NCBI GenBank assembly: GCA_011526395.1
Contig: WTHW01000036.1
Coordinates: 1 to 11,330, forward strand
DNA: 11,330 nt
DNA from: Alphaproteobacteria bacterium
Lineage (GTDB): Bacteria; Pseudomonadota; Alphaproteobacteria; Puniceispirillales; Puniceispirillaceae
Direction: 5' to 3'
Shown: positions 1 to 6,616 of the stretch, piece by piece
Numbering within the stretch: position 1 is the first letter of the stretch
Layout of the letters: the number at the start of each line of letters is the position of its first letter
Made by a program: the position numbers and the translations under genes
The notes under the pieces: generated by a model
Databases searched by the model: none
The model's input: the letters and a program-made list of their open reading frames with translations, nothing else
What the model was told of the DNA's origin: nothing

Positions 1-187
1 TTATATGTGTTTGGGGCAAGATGACAATGCCAATTTGGCAGACGCACTTCGAAATGGTGGCCAAGAGCAGCTAGAAAAAACAATCATTGAGGCAATTGCA
101 CGAAAACCAAAAGGGCATGATTTTGAGATCAGCAGAGAGCGTTCAGGACCTGCGGTGTCACGCCACATGAATGTGACAGGCGGCTAG
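1..187 (+). CDS. moaA: GTP 3',8-cyclase MoaA, C-terminal end only (5' truncated by window)
   Basis: This is the last ~61 codons of a gene that begins before the window; the open frame runs from base 2 to the TAG at 185-187. The visible protein starts YMCLGQDDNANL, resembling the 'LYTCLGQ' stretch of MoaA radical-SAM proteins, and ends RKPKGHDF...SRHMNVTGG, which fits the MoaA C-terminus. The Gly-Gly C-terminus is known in this family to be important because it reaches into the active site. MoaA converts GTP to 3',8-cyclo-dihydro-GTP, the first step of molybdenum cofactor synthesis, in the cytoplasm. The N-terminal CxxxCxxC radical-SAM cluster motif lies outside the window and cannot be checked. 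The identity is supported by the downstream mobB, moeA, moaD and moaE genes, with mobB only 12 bases away. Confidence 0.88.
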   Translation, partial: YMCLGQDDNANLADALRNGGQEQLEKTIIEAIARKPKGHDFEISRERSGPAVSRHMNVTGG

Positions 188-192
188 AGGAG
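186..192 (+). promoter_or_regulatory. Ribosome binding site deciding the TTG start of mobB
   Basis: AGAGGAG overlaps the moaA stop codon and sits 7 bases before the TTG at 200. The mobB frame is the same as the moaA frame and is closed by the TAG at 185-187. Between that stop and the conserved N-terminal strand the only plausible initiation codon is this TTG. Confidence 0.7.
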
Positions 193-199
193 TTGGGCG

Positions 200-724
200 T
201 TGAGTGTTAAAAAACCTTTTATTTTTGGTTTTGCGGGATGGTCTGGTTCTGGTAAAACAACATTAGCAGAAAAAATTATAAAACAAGCAGTTAAAAGCGG
301 AATTTCAATCTCTACATTAAAACATGCTCATCATAATTTCGATGCAGATATAGAAGGTAAAGATAGTTTTCGCCATCGCGCTGCCGGCGCAGGTCAAGTG
401 CTAGTTGCTAGTGCAAAGCGCACCGCTTTATTTACTGAAAAGACTGAAGAGAAAACACCTGAACTGTCGGATTTGCTTTCACGTCTTGATGATTGTGATT
501 GGGTTCTTGTTGAAGGCTTTAAAAAAGAAGTGTTTCCAAAGATTGAAATCTATGATGAAGCTCTATCGCCAGAACCATTATTTCAAACAGATAAAAACAT
601 CATTGCCGTTGTGGGCATAAAACAAATCGAAACGGGAAACTTGCCCTATTTTGATAGGGATGATGTCACAGCGATTTTCTCCTTTCTACGTGAAACATTT
701 CAATCGCAGTTGGATGAGAGATAA
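200..724 (+). CDS. mobB: Molybdopterin-guanine dinucleotide biosynthesis adapter protein MobB
   Basis: The 174-residue protein begins at a TTG codon preceded by a good Shine-Dalgarno sequence. Its N-terminus carries a P-loop, GWSGSGKTT, at residues 13-21. This is followed by the MobB signature KHAHHNFDAD...GKDSFRHRAAGA (about 41-64) and by VEGFK (104-108), where the conserved acid sits in the Walker B-like region. MobB is a GTP-binding protein that assists MobA in attaching GMP to the molybdenum cofactor, giving the MGD form used by DMSO-reductase-family enzymes. Length is normal for the family. The gene lies 12 bases after moaA, and its TAA stop shares its last base with the ATG of moeA (TAATG), so translational coupling is likely. 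MobA itself is not encoded in this window. Confidence 0.93.
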   Translation: MSVKKPFIFGFAGWSGSGKTTLAEKIIKQAVKSGISISTLKHAHHNFDADIEGKDSFRHRAAGAGQVLVASAKRTALFTEKTEEKTPELSDLLSRLDDCDWVLVEGFKKEVFPKIEIYDEALSPEPLFQTDKNIIAVVGIKQIETGNLPYFDRDDVTAIFSFLRETFQSQLDER

Positions 725-1944
725 TGTCATCTGAAATAAGATATGAAGAGGCACGTAAAATACTAAACAATACGTTTAGTTGTTTAAATGCCTCAAAAAT
801 AGTAAGTGCTAACGAGGCGTTTGGATGCGTGGCGGCTGAGGATATCACAAGCCCTCTTAATCTGCCGGCCACTGCAAACGCAGCTGTTGACGGTTATTGT
901 GTTTCTGCTGCGTTCCTGCAAGCAAATCCCGATTATGAGTTTGAAATCGTCGGAACAGCAAAAGCAGGTCACCCCTATAACAAACCTCTAGGTGATGGAG
1001 AGGTATTATGGATATTTACGGGCGCCATTATGCCTGAAGGTGCTGATTGCGTCATGATGCAGGAATATTGCGATGTATCAGGTGCAATGGTTACTTTTCC
1101 CAACGTTATGAACTCTGGCAAAAATTGCAGACCAGCCGGGGAAAACCTCGCTTTAGGCGAAGTCATTATTCTAAAGGGGGAGCGGCTTCTTGCGCCCCAT
1201 ATCGCGCAGTTAGCCGCCGCTGGAATCTCACAAGTCAAAGTGATGTCACCATTGCGTGTCGGCATTATCTCAACTGGCGATGAGCTGTGTGATGGTCTTG
1301 AAGGTGCATATCCAAAAGAGGGGCAAATTTATGATTCAAACCGGCCTTTATTGTTCCAGCTAATTGCTCAGGAAGGGCATATTGTAGTAGATGGCGGGAT
1401 AGTAAAAGATGACCGAGATAGCTTGGCTAAGGCATATGCCTCTTTGGCCAAGGAGTGCGATATGGTGATATCGTCTGGCGGGGCGTCTCAAGGACAAGAG
1501 GACCATGCAAAAAATGCTTTATCTAACATTGGGGCTGTTGAGTTATTTTGGCGCGTAGCGATGAAGCCTGGCAGGCCCGTCGGCGCCGCTCATATTGGCA
1601 ATGTTCCCATATTTTTCCTGCCGGGTAATCCAGTTGCAGTCTATGTCTGCACAAAATTATTTGTTTTACCAACACTTGCAAAGCTGCATCATTCTGTATT
1701 TACGACGCTTCATACAATGTCCTTGGCTACAGGGTTTGCTATTGAAAAGAAACCGAATGAACGTGCAGAGTTTATTCGTGTAAAACTGGCTTTGACAAAT
1801 GAGGGCGATACTGTCATGTTGCCGCACGGAAGGAAAGGGGCTGGTGTTCTGTCATCTCTGACAGGCGCAGATGGACTGGCGGAACTACCATATGAATTGG
1901 GTTCTGCTCCAGAGGGTACTAAATTGCCCTTTATTAAGCTCTGA
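724..1944 (+). CDS. moeA: Molybdopterin molybdenumtransferase MoeA
   Basis: The 406-residue protein has a full-length MoeA/gephyrin-E architecture. Motifs in order are AVDGYCV (54-60, with the family's conserved Asp at 56), IFTGAIMPEGAD (97-108), STGDEL (183-188), SSGGASQGQED (250-260), MKPGRP (280-285) and FFLPGNPVAVYV (297-308). The MoCF-type fold thus spans roughly residues 178-320, and a C-terminal domain IV follows (about 330-406). MoeA inserts molybdate into adenylated molybdopterin, hydrolysing the adenylate and releasing Moco. The SGGASQGQED stretch departs from the common SGGVSVGE(x)D form at two or three positions, but the glycines and the terminal Asp are retained. The ATG overlaps the mobB stop by one base; GAGAG at 716-720 is a close-spaced ribosome site. 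moaD follows after 18 bases. Confidence 0.95.
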   Translation: MSSEIRYEEARKILNNTFSCLNASKIVSANEAFGCVAAEDITSPLNLPATANAAVDGYCVSAAFLQANPDYEFEIVGTAKAGHPYNKPLGDGEVLWIFTGAIMPEGADCVMMQEYCDVSGAMVTFPNVMNSGKNCRPAGENLALGEVIILKGERLLAPHIAQLAAAGISQVKVMSPLRVGIISTGDELCDGLEGAYPKEGQIYDSNRPLLFQLIAQEGHIVVDGGIVKDDRDSLAKAYASLAKECDMVISSGGASQGQEDHAKNALSNIGAVELFWRVAMKPGRPVGAAHIGNVPIFFLPGNPVAVYVCTKLFVLPTLAKLHHSVFTTLHTMSLATGFAIEKKPNERAEFIRVKLALTNEGDTVMLPHGRKGAGVLSSLTGADGLAELPYELGSAPEGTKLPFIKL

Positions 1945-1962
1945 TTTTAAGAAGATAAACAG

Positions 1963-2226
1963 ATGTTAATTAGATATTTTGCATGGCTTCGCGATCATAC
2001 AGGTTGCTCGAAAGAGGAATTTACATGCCCTGATACTGTGAGCACTGTAAATGAGCTGGTTGCATTTTTGTCAGCGCAATCGCAATCCCATCAAAAAGCC
2101 TTTCAATTAGCATCAAATGGCGGTCGTATCATTCAAGTCGCTATTAATCATGAATTTGCATCCTTTGACGATGCAATTTGTGATAGTGATGAAGTGGCAT
2201 TTTTTCCACCAGTTACAGGCGGATGA
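1963..2226 (+). CDS. moaD: Molybdopterin synthase sulfur carrier subunit MoaD
   Basis: This 87-residue ubiquitin-like protein starts with a beta strand (MLIRYFAWLRDHTG) and ends PPVTGG. The terminal Gly86-Gly87 is the hallmark of MoaD: it is adenylated by MoeB, converted to a thiocarboxylate and inserted into the active site of MoaE to donate dithiolene sulfurs. Length and fold signature (YFAxLR near the N-terminus, DEVAFFPPVTGG at the end) are typical. The ribosome site is weak (AAGAAG around 1949-1954). moaE follows after only 3 bases, so the two synthase subunits are almost certainly translated from one message. The activating enzyme MoeB is not in the window. Confidence 0.95.
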   Translation: MLIRYFAWLRDHTGCSKEEFTCPDTVSTVNELVAFLSAQSQSHQKAFQLASNGGRIIQVAINHEFASFDDAICDSDEVAFFPPVTGG

Positions 2227-2229
2227 TGC

Positions 2230-2676
2230 ATGACAAAACCATTTATAAAAATTACTGAAAGTCCAATAGAACCAGCTGACGAATTGGAGATATTGAAAGA
2301 TCGCGCTAGTGGCGCTTGCTCTATGTTTTTAGGCAGTGTGCGTGATGAAAATGATAGCTTATTGGCACTCCACCTCGAACATTATGAAGGCATGACACAG
2401 GCGCAAATCACTAAAATTGCTGATAAAGCGGTGCAGAAATGGTCATTAAATGGTCTGAGGGTTATTCACCGCGTCGGCAGGTTATTGCCAGAAGATATCA
2501 TTGTTTTGGTTGCTGCATCATCAGCACATCGCACTGATTCAATCGAGGCTGTGCACTATGTAATGGATTATTTGAAAACTGATGCCCCGTTCTGGAAATC
2601 AGAAGAGACCGCGGATGGCTCCTCGTGGGTTGATGCAAGAGATAGCGACCACGTCGCAAAAAAGAAATGGCAGTAA
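2230..2676 (+). CDS. moaE: Molybdopterin synthase catalytic subunit MoaE
   Basis: The 148-residue protein matches the well-studied enterobacterial MoaE along most of its length. Visible motifs are GSVRDEN (35-41), LEHYEGM (49-55), VIHRVG (78-83), SAHR (98-101) and DYLKTDAPFWKSE (113-125). Lys116 and Lys123 correspond to the two catalytic lysines of the E. coli enzyme (K119 and K126 as I remember the numbering), and the arginines that form the substrate pocket are kept. MoaE binds cyclic pyranopterin monophosphate and, using two thiocarboxylated MoaD molecules in succession, makes molybdopterin. The start ATG at 2230 overlaps nothing and follows the moaD TGA by 3 bases. It is the last gene of the Moco cluster here; 51 bases separate it from the helicase. 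Confidence 0.96.
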   Translation: MTKPFIKITESPIEPADELEILKDRASGACSMFLGSVRDENDSLLALHLEHYEGMTQAQITKIADKAVQKWSLNGLRVIHRVGRLLPEDIIVLVAASSAHRTDSIEAVHYVMDYLKTDAPFWKSEETADGSSWVDARDSDHVAKKKWQ

Positions 2677-2713
2677 CATCGAACTAGGATGATGGCCGAA
2701 TATACCTCTAAGT

Positions 2714-2720
2714 GAGAAAG
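2714..2720 (+). promoter_or_regulatory. Ribosome binding site deciding the TTG start of the helicase gene
   Basis: GAGAAAG lies 7 bases before TTG 2728-2730. An in-frame TGA at 2713-2715 closes the frame just upstream, and the next ATG (codon 32) would remove the Q motif, so TTG is the only start that leaves a complete helicase. The rest of the 51-base gap after moaE shows no clear promoter or terminator. Confidence 0.55.
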
Positions 2721-2727
2721 TAATATT

Positions 2728-4254
2728 TTGACAAAGTTTAATGATTTGGGTCTCTCAAAACCCGTTGCTAGAGCGATCCAACAACTCGGCTATGAAGCGC
2801 CTTCGCCTATCCAAGCTGAAATGATACCTGTGCTACTTGAAGGTAATGATGCGATTGGCATTGCACAAACCGGCACTGGAAAAACAGCGGCGTTTCTTCT
2901 CCCACTACTTACATTTTTGTCAGGCATTAAATCACGACCTAAAAAGGGTAAATGTGATGTTCTGATTTTAACCCCAACAAGAGAGTTGGCGTCGCAAATC
3001 CTTGAGAATGCAAGAAAATATGGGCAAAATATGAAGTTTGCCTCAGCTTTGATAGTTGGCGGCGCCAGATATGAGGGGCAACTTCGTGCCTTGTCCAAGG
3101 GTGTGAATTTGATTGTTGCTACACCGGGTCGCTTAATTGACCATATTGAAACAGGTGCAGCAGATTTATCAGACGTAAGTTACGTTGTTCTTGATGAAGC
3201 TGACCAAATGCTTGATATGGGCTTTGTGCCAGCTATCAGAGAAATTATGTCGAATGTCCCAACAGAAAGGCAAACGATATTAACTTCTGCTACAATGCCG
3301 AAGCCCATCGAAAAATTGGCGAATGAGCTTTTGCGTTCGCCGAAACGAATTGCTGTTAGCCGTGAATCTCAACCTGCAAAGAATGTTACCCAAGAGATAA
3401 TTTTTGTAGATAAGCCACAAAAACCAACACAGTTACGTCAAATCCTTGATGAACAAGATTGGTCAAAAGTGATAATTTTCACACGTACCAAACGCGGTGC
3501 TGATAAAGTGCAGGTGCAGCTGATAAAATCAGGGATAATTGCGCAATCACTTCATGGTGATAAGTCTTTCGGACAAAGACGTCACATTATGGAGGAATTC
3601 AAATCAGGTGAGGTGCCTGTTTTGGTTGCGACAGACCTAGCAGGTCGCGGTCTTGATATTGATGATGTGTCACTTGTCATTAATTATGACATGCCAAATA
3701 TCGCTGAGTCTTATGTCCATCGTATTGGCCGTACAGGACGAGCCGGGCGGTCAGGCGTTGCGATTTCATTAGTCGACAGATCTGAAAAAGCTTACTTGCG
3801 TGATATTGAGGCTTTGATGGGCGTTAGCTTGCGAGGAGAGCAGGGCGTAACACAGTCTGATAATGCTAAGCCAAGCAATGGTAAAAAGGCTAAAAAGCCA
3901 TCGAAAAACACTAAAGTTGAGGGCGCTGGCAAGTATGGGTCAGGTAAATTTACAAAAACTAAAAAACCTAAAAAGACCGAAAAGATTAAACAAAATAGTG
4001 ATTTTCCGTTGCGCACAGATGAAGTGACAGTTGCTTCTGAGACGCCGTCAAAAAAGAAACGAAAAAAACAAAAGCCTGTCGAGGGTAAGCGTCCATTTAA
4101 GAAACGTGGTGATAGCGCCAAAGCCAAAGACAAAAATCGTGGTAAACCAGATAGTAAGTCAGCTGGCTCAGGACGCATGAAGCGAAGCGCTCATTTTAAG
4201 ACAAAAGGAAAAGCTAATGGGCGCTCACCGAAGCGCAGTGAAAAAGCGTCCTAG
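2728..4254 (+). CDS. DEAD-box ATP-dependent RNA helicase, RhlE-like, with long basic tail
   Basis: The 508-residue protein has all core helicase motifs: Q motif with F4 and PSPIQ (25-29), motif I AQTGTGKT (46-53), Ia PTREL (83-87), GG (111-112), TPGR (132-135), DEAD (156-159), SAT (187-189), FTRTKRGAD (251-259), ATDLAGRGLD (301-310) and HRIGRTGR (331-338). Two RecA-like domains end near residue 365. From about 375 to the end is a low-complexity tail dominated by Lys, with Ser, Gly and Pro, likely disordered and RNA-binding. Such enzymes unwind short RNA duplexes in ribosome assembly or mRNA turnover; the exact paralogue (RhlE, DeaD, SrmB) cannot be fixed by eye, though the core looks most like RhlE. 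The start is TTG. The last 30 bases overlap the convergent metC-like gene. Two in-frame A-run heptamers occur at 4050-4056 and 4062-4068. Confidence 0.93.
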   Translation: MTKFNDLGLSKPVARAIQQLGYEAPSPIQAEMIPVLLEGNDAIGIAQTGTGKTAAFLLPLLTFLSGIKSRPKKGKCDVLILTPTRELASQILENARKYGQNMKFASALIVGGARYEGQLRALSKGVNLIVATPGRLIDHIETGAADLSDVSYVVLDEADQMLDMGFVPAIREIMSNVPTERQTILTSATMPKPIEKLANELLRSPKRIAVSRESQPAKNVTQEIIFVDKPQKPTQLRQILDEQDWSKVIIFTRTKRGADKVQVQLIKSGIIAQSLHGDKSFGQRRHIMEEFKSGEVPVLVATDLAGRGLDIDDVSLVINYDMPNIAESYVHRIGRTGRAGRSGVAISLVDRSEKAYLRDIEALMGVSLRGEQGVTQSDNAKPSNGKKAKKPSKNTKVEGAGKYGSGKFTKTKKPKKTEKIKQNSDFPLRTDEVTVASETPSKKKRKKQKPVEGKRPFKKRGDSAKAKDKNRGKPDSKSAGSGRMKRSAHFKTKGKANGRSPKRSEKAS

Positions 4255-5397
4255 GTCATTTAATAGATCAGCCTCGTCTTCCAACCCTGCATAGAGTCTC
4301 ATCAGATGTCCTTCTGGCAGTCCAGTTGGATATTCTCTCATGTTTTCATTCAAAATGGCTTGTGTGATGAGGCTCTCAAAGCCTCCCCAACTTGCACCAA
4401 TTTTGAAGATCTCTAGGTTATTTGCCGCAGCATCTATTGTGTTTTGGCTCACCTCTGGTGATAAAACAAAGCCAAACAAACCGCACGATCCGGAAAAATC
4501 TCTCTTGAAGAGCTCATGGTCTGGTGAAGACGGTAATGCAGGGTGAAGTGTTTGCAGTGTCTCTGGTTGCTCTTCTACAAATTGTGCTAAGCTGAGGCCC
4601 GTTTTCTCAGATTGTTTCAGTCTTATGTTCATTGTGCGTAAACCGCGAATGCCAAGATACAAATCTTCAGGGCCAGCACAAATACCTAATGCTGTGGTCG
4701 AAAATCGCAGTTTTTTCGCAAATTGCCCTCTGGCACATGCAATGCCCAAATTCACATCTGAGTGACCGGTGATATATTTTGTAGCTGCCTCAATAACCAC
4801 ATCTACTCCTAAATCGAGGGCATTATGATGCAGCGCTGTGCCCCATGTATTATCGATCATCGTTATCAGATTATGTGACTTGGCAAAATCTACCATCTGC
4901 GGCACATCTTGTATCTCGAAAGTCAGAGAGCCAGGGCTTTCCATATACAAAATCTTTGTATTTTGTTTTAGGTAGGCTGAAATATTATCGCCACATCTCG
5001 GAGGGTAAAAGCTTACTTCAACGCCATAATTGACAAGCATTTTCGTAACAAATCGGCGAGACGAGCCATATAAAGAATCTGGAAAAAGAATATTGTCGCC
5101 AGCTTTGGCGAAGGCAAGCAGAGACGTCACAATAGCAGATAAGCCAGAAGGCGTGGATATCGCATCATCCGCGCCATACATATCACACACAGCTAACTCA
5201 AAGGCTCGAGAGGTGGGCGTTCCAACACGTCCATAATCATATTCTTGAGGCTCTTCTCCGCGATATTGTGCCAAATTATCGCTTAAAATCGTAGATGCAC
5301 GATATATCGGAGGGTTAGGAATCCCGTGATTGCCTTTTGCATCCAAATTTGTTGTCACAAGAGTGGTTGTTAAATTTTTCTTGTTTTGGTGTCTCAT
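4225..5397 (-). CDS. metC: Cystathionine beta-lyase, PLP-dependent (Cys/Met metabolism family)
   Basis: The 390-residue protein is a full-length Cys/Met-metabolism PLP enzyme. It shows the N-terminal YDYGRVGTPT region (53-62) that contacts PLP phosphate across the dimer, the PSGLSA glycine loop (83-88), MESPGSLTFE (152-161), IDNTW (181-185, with the pyridine-binding Asp182) and EAATKYITGHSD (203-214), where Lys207 is the Schiff-base lysine. DNTW and TKYxxGHSD favour a MetC-type beta-lyase over a gamma-synthase. The reaction would be cystathionine to homocysteine, pyruvate and ammonia. ATG at 5397 was chosen because AGGAGA (5408-5413) precedes it by 10 bases and the family N-terminus begins there; the frame stays open upstream to 5856, but only as an antisense shadow of aapJ. 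The gene diverges from aapJ and overlaps the helicase 3' end by 30 bases. Confidence 0.9.
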   Translation of the reverse strand: MRHQNKKNLTTTLVTTNLDAKGNHGIPNPPIYRASTILSDNLAQYRGEEPQEYDYGRVGTPTSRAFELAVCDMYGADDAISTPSGLSAIVTSLLAFAKAGDNILFPDSLYGSSRRFVTKMLVNYGVEVSFYPPRCGDNISAYLKQNTKILYMESPGSLTFEIQDVPQMVDFAKSHNLITMIDNTWGTALHHNALDLGVDVVIEAATKYITGHSDVNLGIACARGQFAKKLRFSTTALGICAGPEDLYLGIRGLRTMNIRLKQSEKTGLSLAQFVEEQPETLQTLHPALPSSPDHELFKRDFSGSCGLFGFVLSPEVSQNTIDAAANNLEIFKIGASWGGFESLITQAILNENMREYPTGLPEGHLMRLYAGLEDEADLLNDLGRFFTALR

Positions 5398-5551
5398 CGG
5401 GAAACTGTCTCCTGACTGTGTATGTCTCAAGCAGTATTTTTTTTGAATTATTGCTTTCCATAGATTGGAAACTAAACTATTGTAAACCACCGTGGGTGTT
5501 TTTACGCTTTGTATCACACCAGCATAATTAATTCTTTGAGGGAATGGAACT
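5398..5551. promoter_or_regulatory. Divergent regulatory region between metC and aapJ
   Basis: These 154 bases must hold promoters for both the metC-like gene and the aap operon. Candidates by eye, none strong: for aapJ, TTTCCA (5455-5460), a 17-base spacer and TATTGT (5478-5483); for metC, AATAAT on the - strand (5452 down to 5447) without a good -35. The aapJ ribosome site is GAGGGA (5538-5543), 8 bases before the ATG; the metC site is AGGAGA (5413 down to 5408). A T8 run lies at 5437-5444. An inverted repeat at 5455-5471 is listed separately. Confidence 0.5.
5455..5471. repeat. 17-base inverted repeat, operator-like, TTTCCA-N5-TGGAAA
   Basis: TTTCCA (5455-5460) and TGGAAA (5466-5471) are perfect 6-base complements separated by TAGAT. 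The element lies near the centre of the divergent metC/aapJ spacer, and its left arm coincides with the possible -35 element for aapJ. A dimeric regulator could bind here, but a 6-base dyad can also arise by chance; no regulator gene is present in the window. Confidence 0.35.
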
Positions 5552-6565
5552 ATGAAAAAAATCTTGACTGCTATAGCTGGTCTAGCAGGTGTGGTTGCAG
5601 CCACATCAGCATCAGCTGGCACACTAGAAGACGTTCGTGCACGTGGCCACTTGAACTGCGTTGTGAACACAGGCCTAACAGGTTTTGCTAGCCCAGACGA
5701 CGCTGGCAATTGGACTGGTTTTGACGTTGAATTCTGCCGCGCTGTTGCTGCTGCTGTTCTTGGCGACGCAACTAAAGTTGAATTCGTAACTGCAACTGGT
5801 AAGACACGCTTTACAAAGCTAGCAGCTGGCGAAGGTGAAATCTTGTCACGTAACACAACATGGACATTCAGCCGTGATGTGGATTTGGCACAGACATTTA
5901 TCGGCGTTAACTACTATGATGGTCAGGCATTTATGGTGCCAGCATCATTGGGCGTTAGCTCTGCATCTGAACTAGATGGTGCGTCAGTATGTATCCAGAC
6001 AGGTACAACAACAGAATTGAACCTAGCTGAATATTTCGCAGGCAACGGCATGTCATATGAGCCAGTGCCAATCGAAACAAACGCAGAAGCTCGCGAAAGC
6101 TACCTTGCTGGCCGTTGTGACGTATACACAACAGACGGTTCAGGCCTAGCTGCAACACGTGCAACATTTGATAACCCAGATGCACACGTCATTCTTCCAG
6201 AAGTTGTATCTAAAGAGCCTCTAGGTCCAGTCGTACGTGAAGGCGACGATAACTGGGCGGACATCGTTGCTTGGACATTGCGTGCAATGCAAGCTGGTGA
6301 AGAGTTAGGTATCACATCTGCAAACGCGAAAGAACTTGCAAGCAAGTTGAATGACAACCCAGAAATCAACCGTCTACTAGGCGTTGACCCACTACAGGGT
6401 GCTGAAGCAGCTGGTCTGTCAAGCGATTGGGCACTTAACATCCTATCACAGGTTGGTAACTACCAAGAATCATTCGAACGTAACCTTACACCACTAGGTC
6501 TATCACGCGGCATGAACGCTCTTGCTCGTGACGGTGGTCTATTCTACGTTCCACCAATTAAGTAA
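5552..6565 (+). CDS. aapJ: General L-amino acid ABC transporter, periplasmic binding protein AapJ
   Basis: The 337-residue protein starts with a classic Sec signal peptide: KK at residues 2-3, a hydrophobic core (about 4-18) and a likely cleavage ASA|GTLE after residue 22. The mature part has the family motifs LNCVVNTGLTGFA (34-46), GFDVEFCRAVAAAVLGD (56-72), LSRNTTWTFSRD (98-109), GVNYYDGQAFMV (118-129) and GNYQESFERN (302-311). Cysteines at 36, 62, 147 and 189 could form disulfides. AapJ captures a broad range of L-amino acids and delivers them to AapQM; the family includes Rhodobacter BztA. The ATG is preceded by GAGGGA at 8 bases. Codon use is strikingly biased (Leu CTA, Thr ACA, Asn AAC, Arg CGT/CGC), unlike its neighbours and consistent with very high expression. 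A stem-loop terminator follows directly. Confidence 0.95.
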   Translation: MKKILTAIAGLAGVVAATSASAGTLEDVRARGHLNCVVNTGLTGFASPDDAGNWTGFDVEFCRAVAAAVLGDATKVEFVTATGKTRFTKLAAGEGEILSRNTTWTFSRDVDLAQTFIGVNYYDGQAFMVPASLGVSSASELDGASVCIQTGTTTELNLAEYFAGNGMSYEPVPIETNAEARESYLAGRCDVYTTDGSGLAATRATFDNPDAHVILPEVVSKEPLGPVVREGDDNWADIVAWTLRAMQAGEELGITSANAKELASKLNDNPEINRLLGVDPLQGAEAAGLSSDWALNILSQVGNYQESFERNLTPLGLSRGMNALARDGGLFYVPPIK

Positions 6566-6581
6566 TCTTATTTTGATTGCG

Positions 6582-6616
6582 ATGAGGCGGTGCTGTTTGG
6601 CGCCGCCTCATTTTTT
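6582..6616 (+). terminator. Intercistronic stem-loop with T-tract between aapJ and aapQ
   Basis: ATGAGGCGG (6582-6590) pairs perfectly with CCGCCTCAT (6603-6611). The stem can be extended inward by four further pairs (two G-C and two G-U) around a GTTT loop, giving about 13 pairs, followed by six T (6611-6616). It starts 17 bases after the aapJ stop. This has the form of a Rho-independent terminator and probably acts partially, so that aapJ message exceeds aapQMP message; it may also protect the aapJ 3' end. Confidence 0.85.

Noticed and set aside
3792..4178. Open frame of 128 codons on the - strand opposite the helicase tail
   Set aside because: Phe/Leu-rich sequence is simply the complement of Lys codons in the basic tail. 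No protein family signature.
4221..4236. GCGCT-N6-AGCGC hairpin at the helicase/metC junction as a bidirectional terminator
   Set aside because: Only 5 pairs and no T-tract directly after it on either strand; too weak to call.
5437..5444. T8 run in the metC/aapJ spacer as a terminator tail
   Set aside because: No stem-loop precedes it on the + strand and no + strand gene ends there; it is part of a divergent promoter region.
5398..5856. Upstream extension of the metC reading frame to give a 543-residue protein
   Set aside because: The extra ~153 residues are low-complexity and unrelated to the family, run through the divergent promoter region and lie antisense to the aapJ signal peptide. 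A good ribosome site and the family N-terminus place the start at 5397.
6100..6441. Open frame of 113 codons on the - strand inside aapJ
   Set aside because: Fully antisense to aapJ; its openness follows from aapJ's biased codons. No ribosome site or recognisable protein features.
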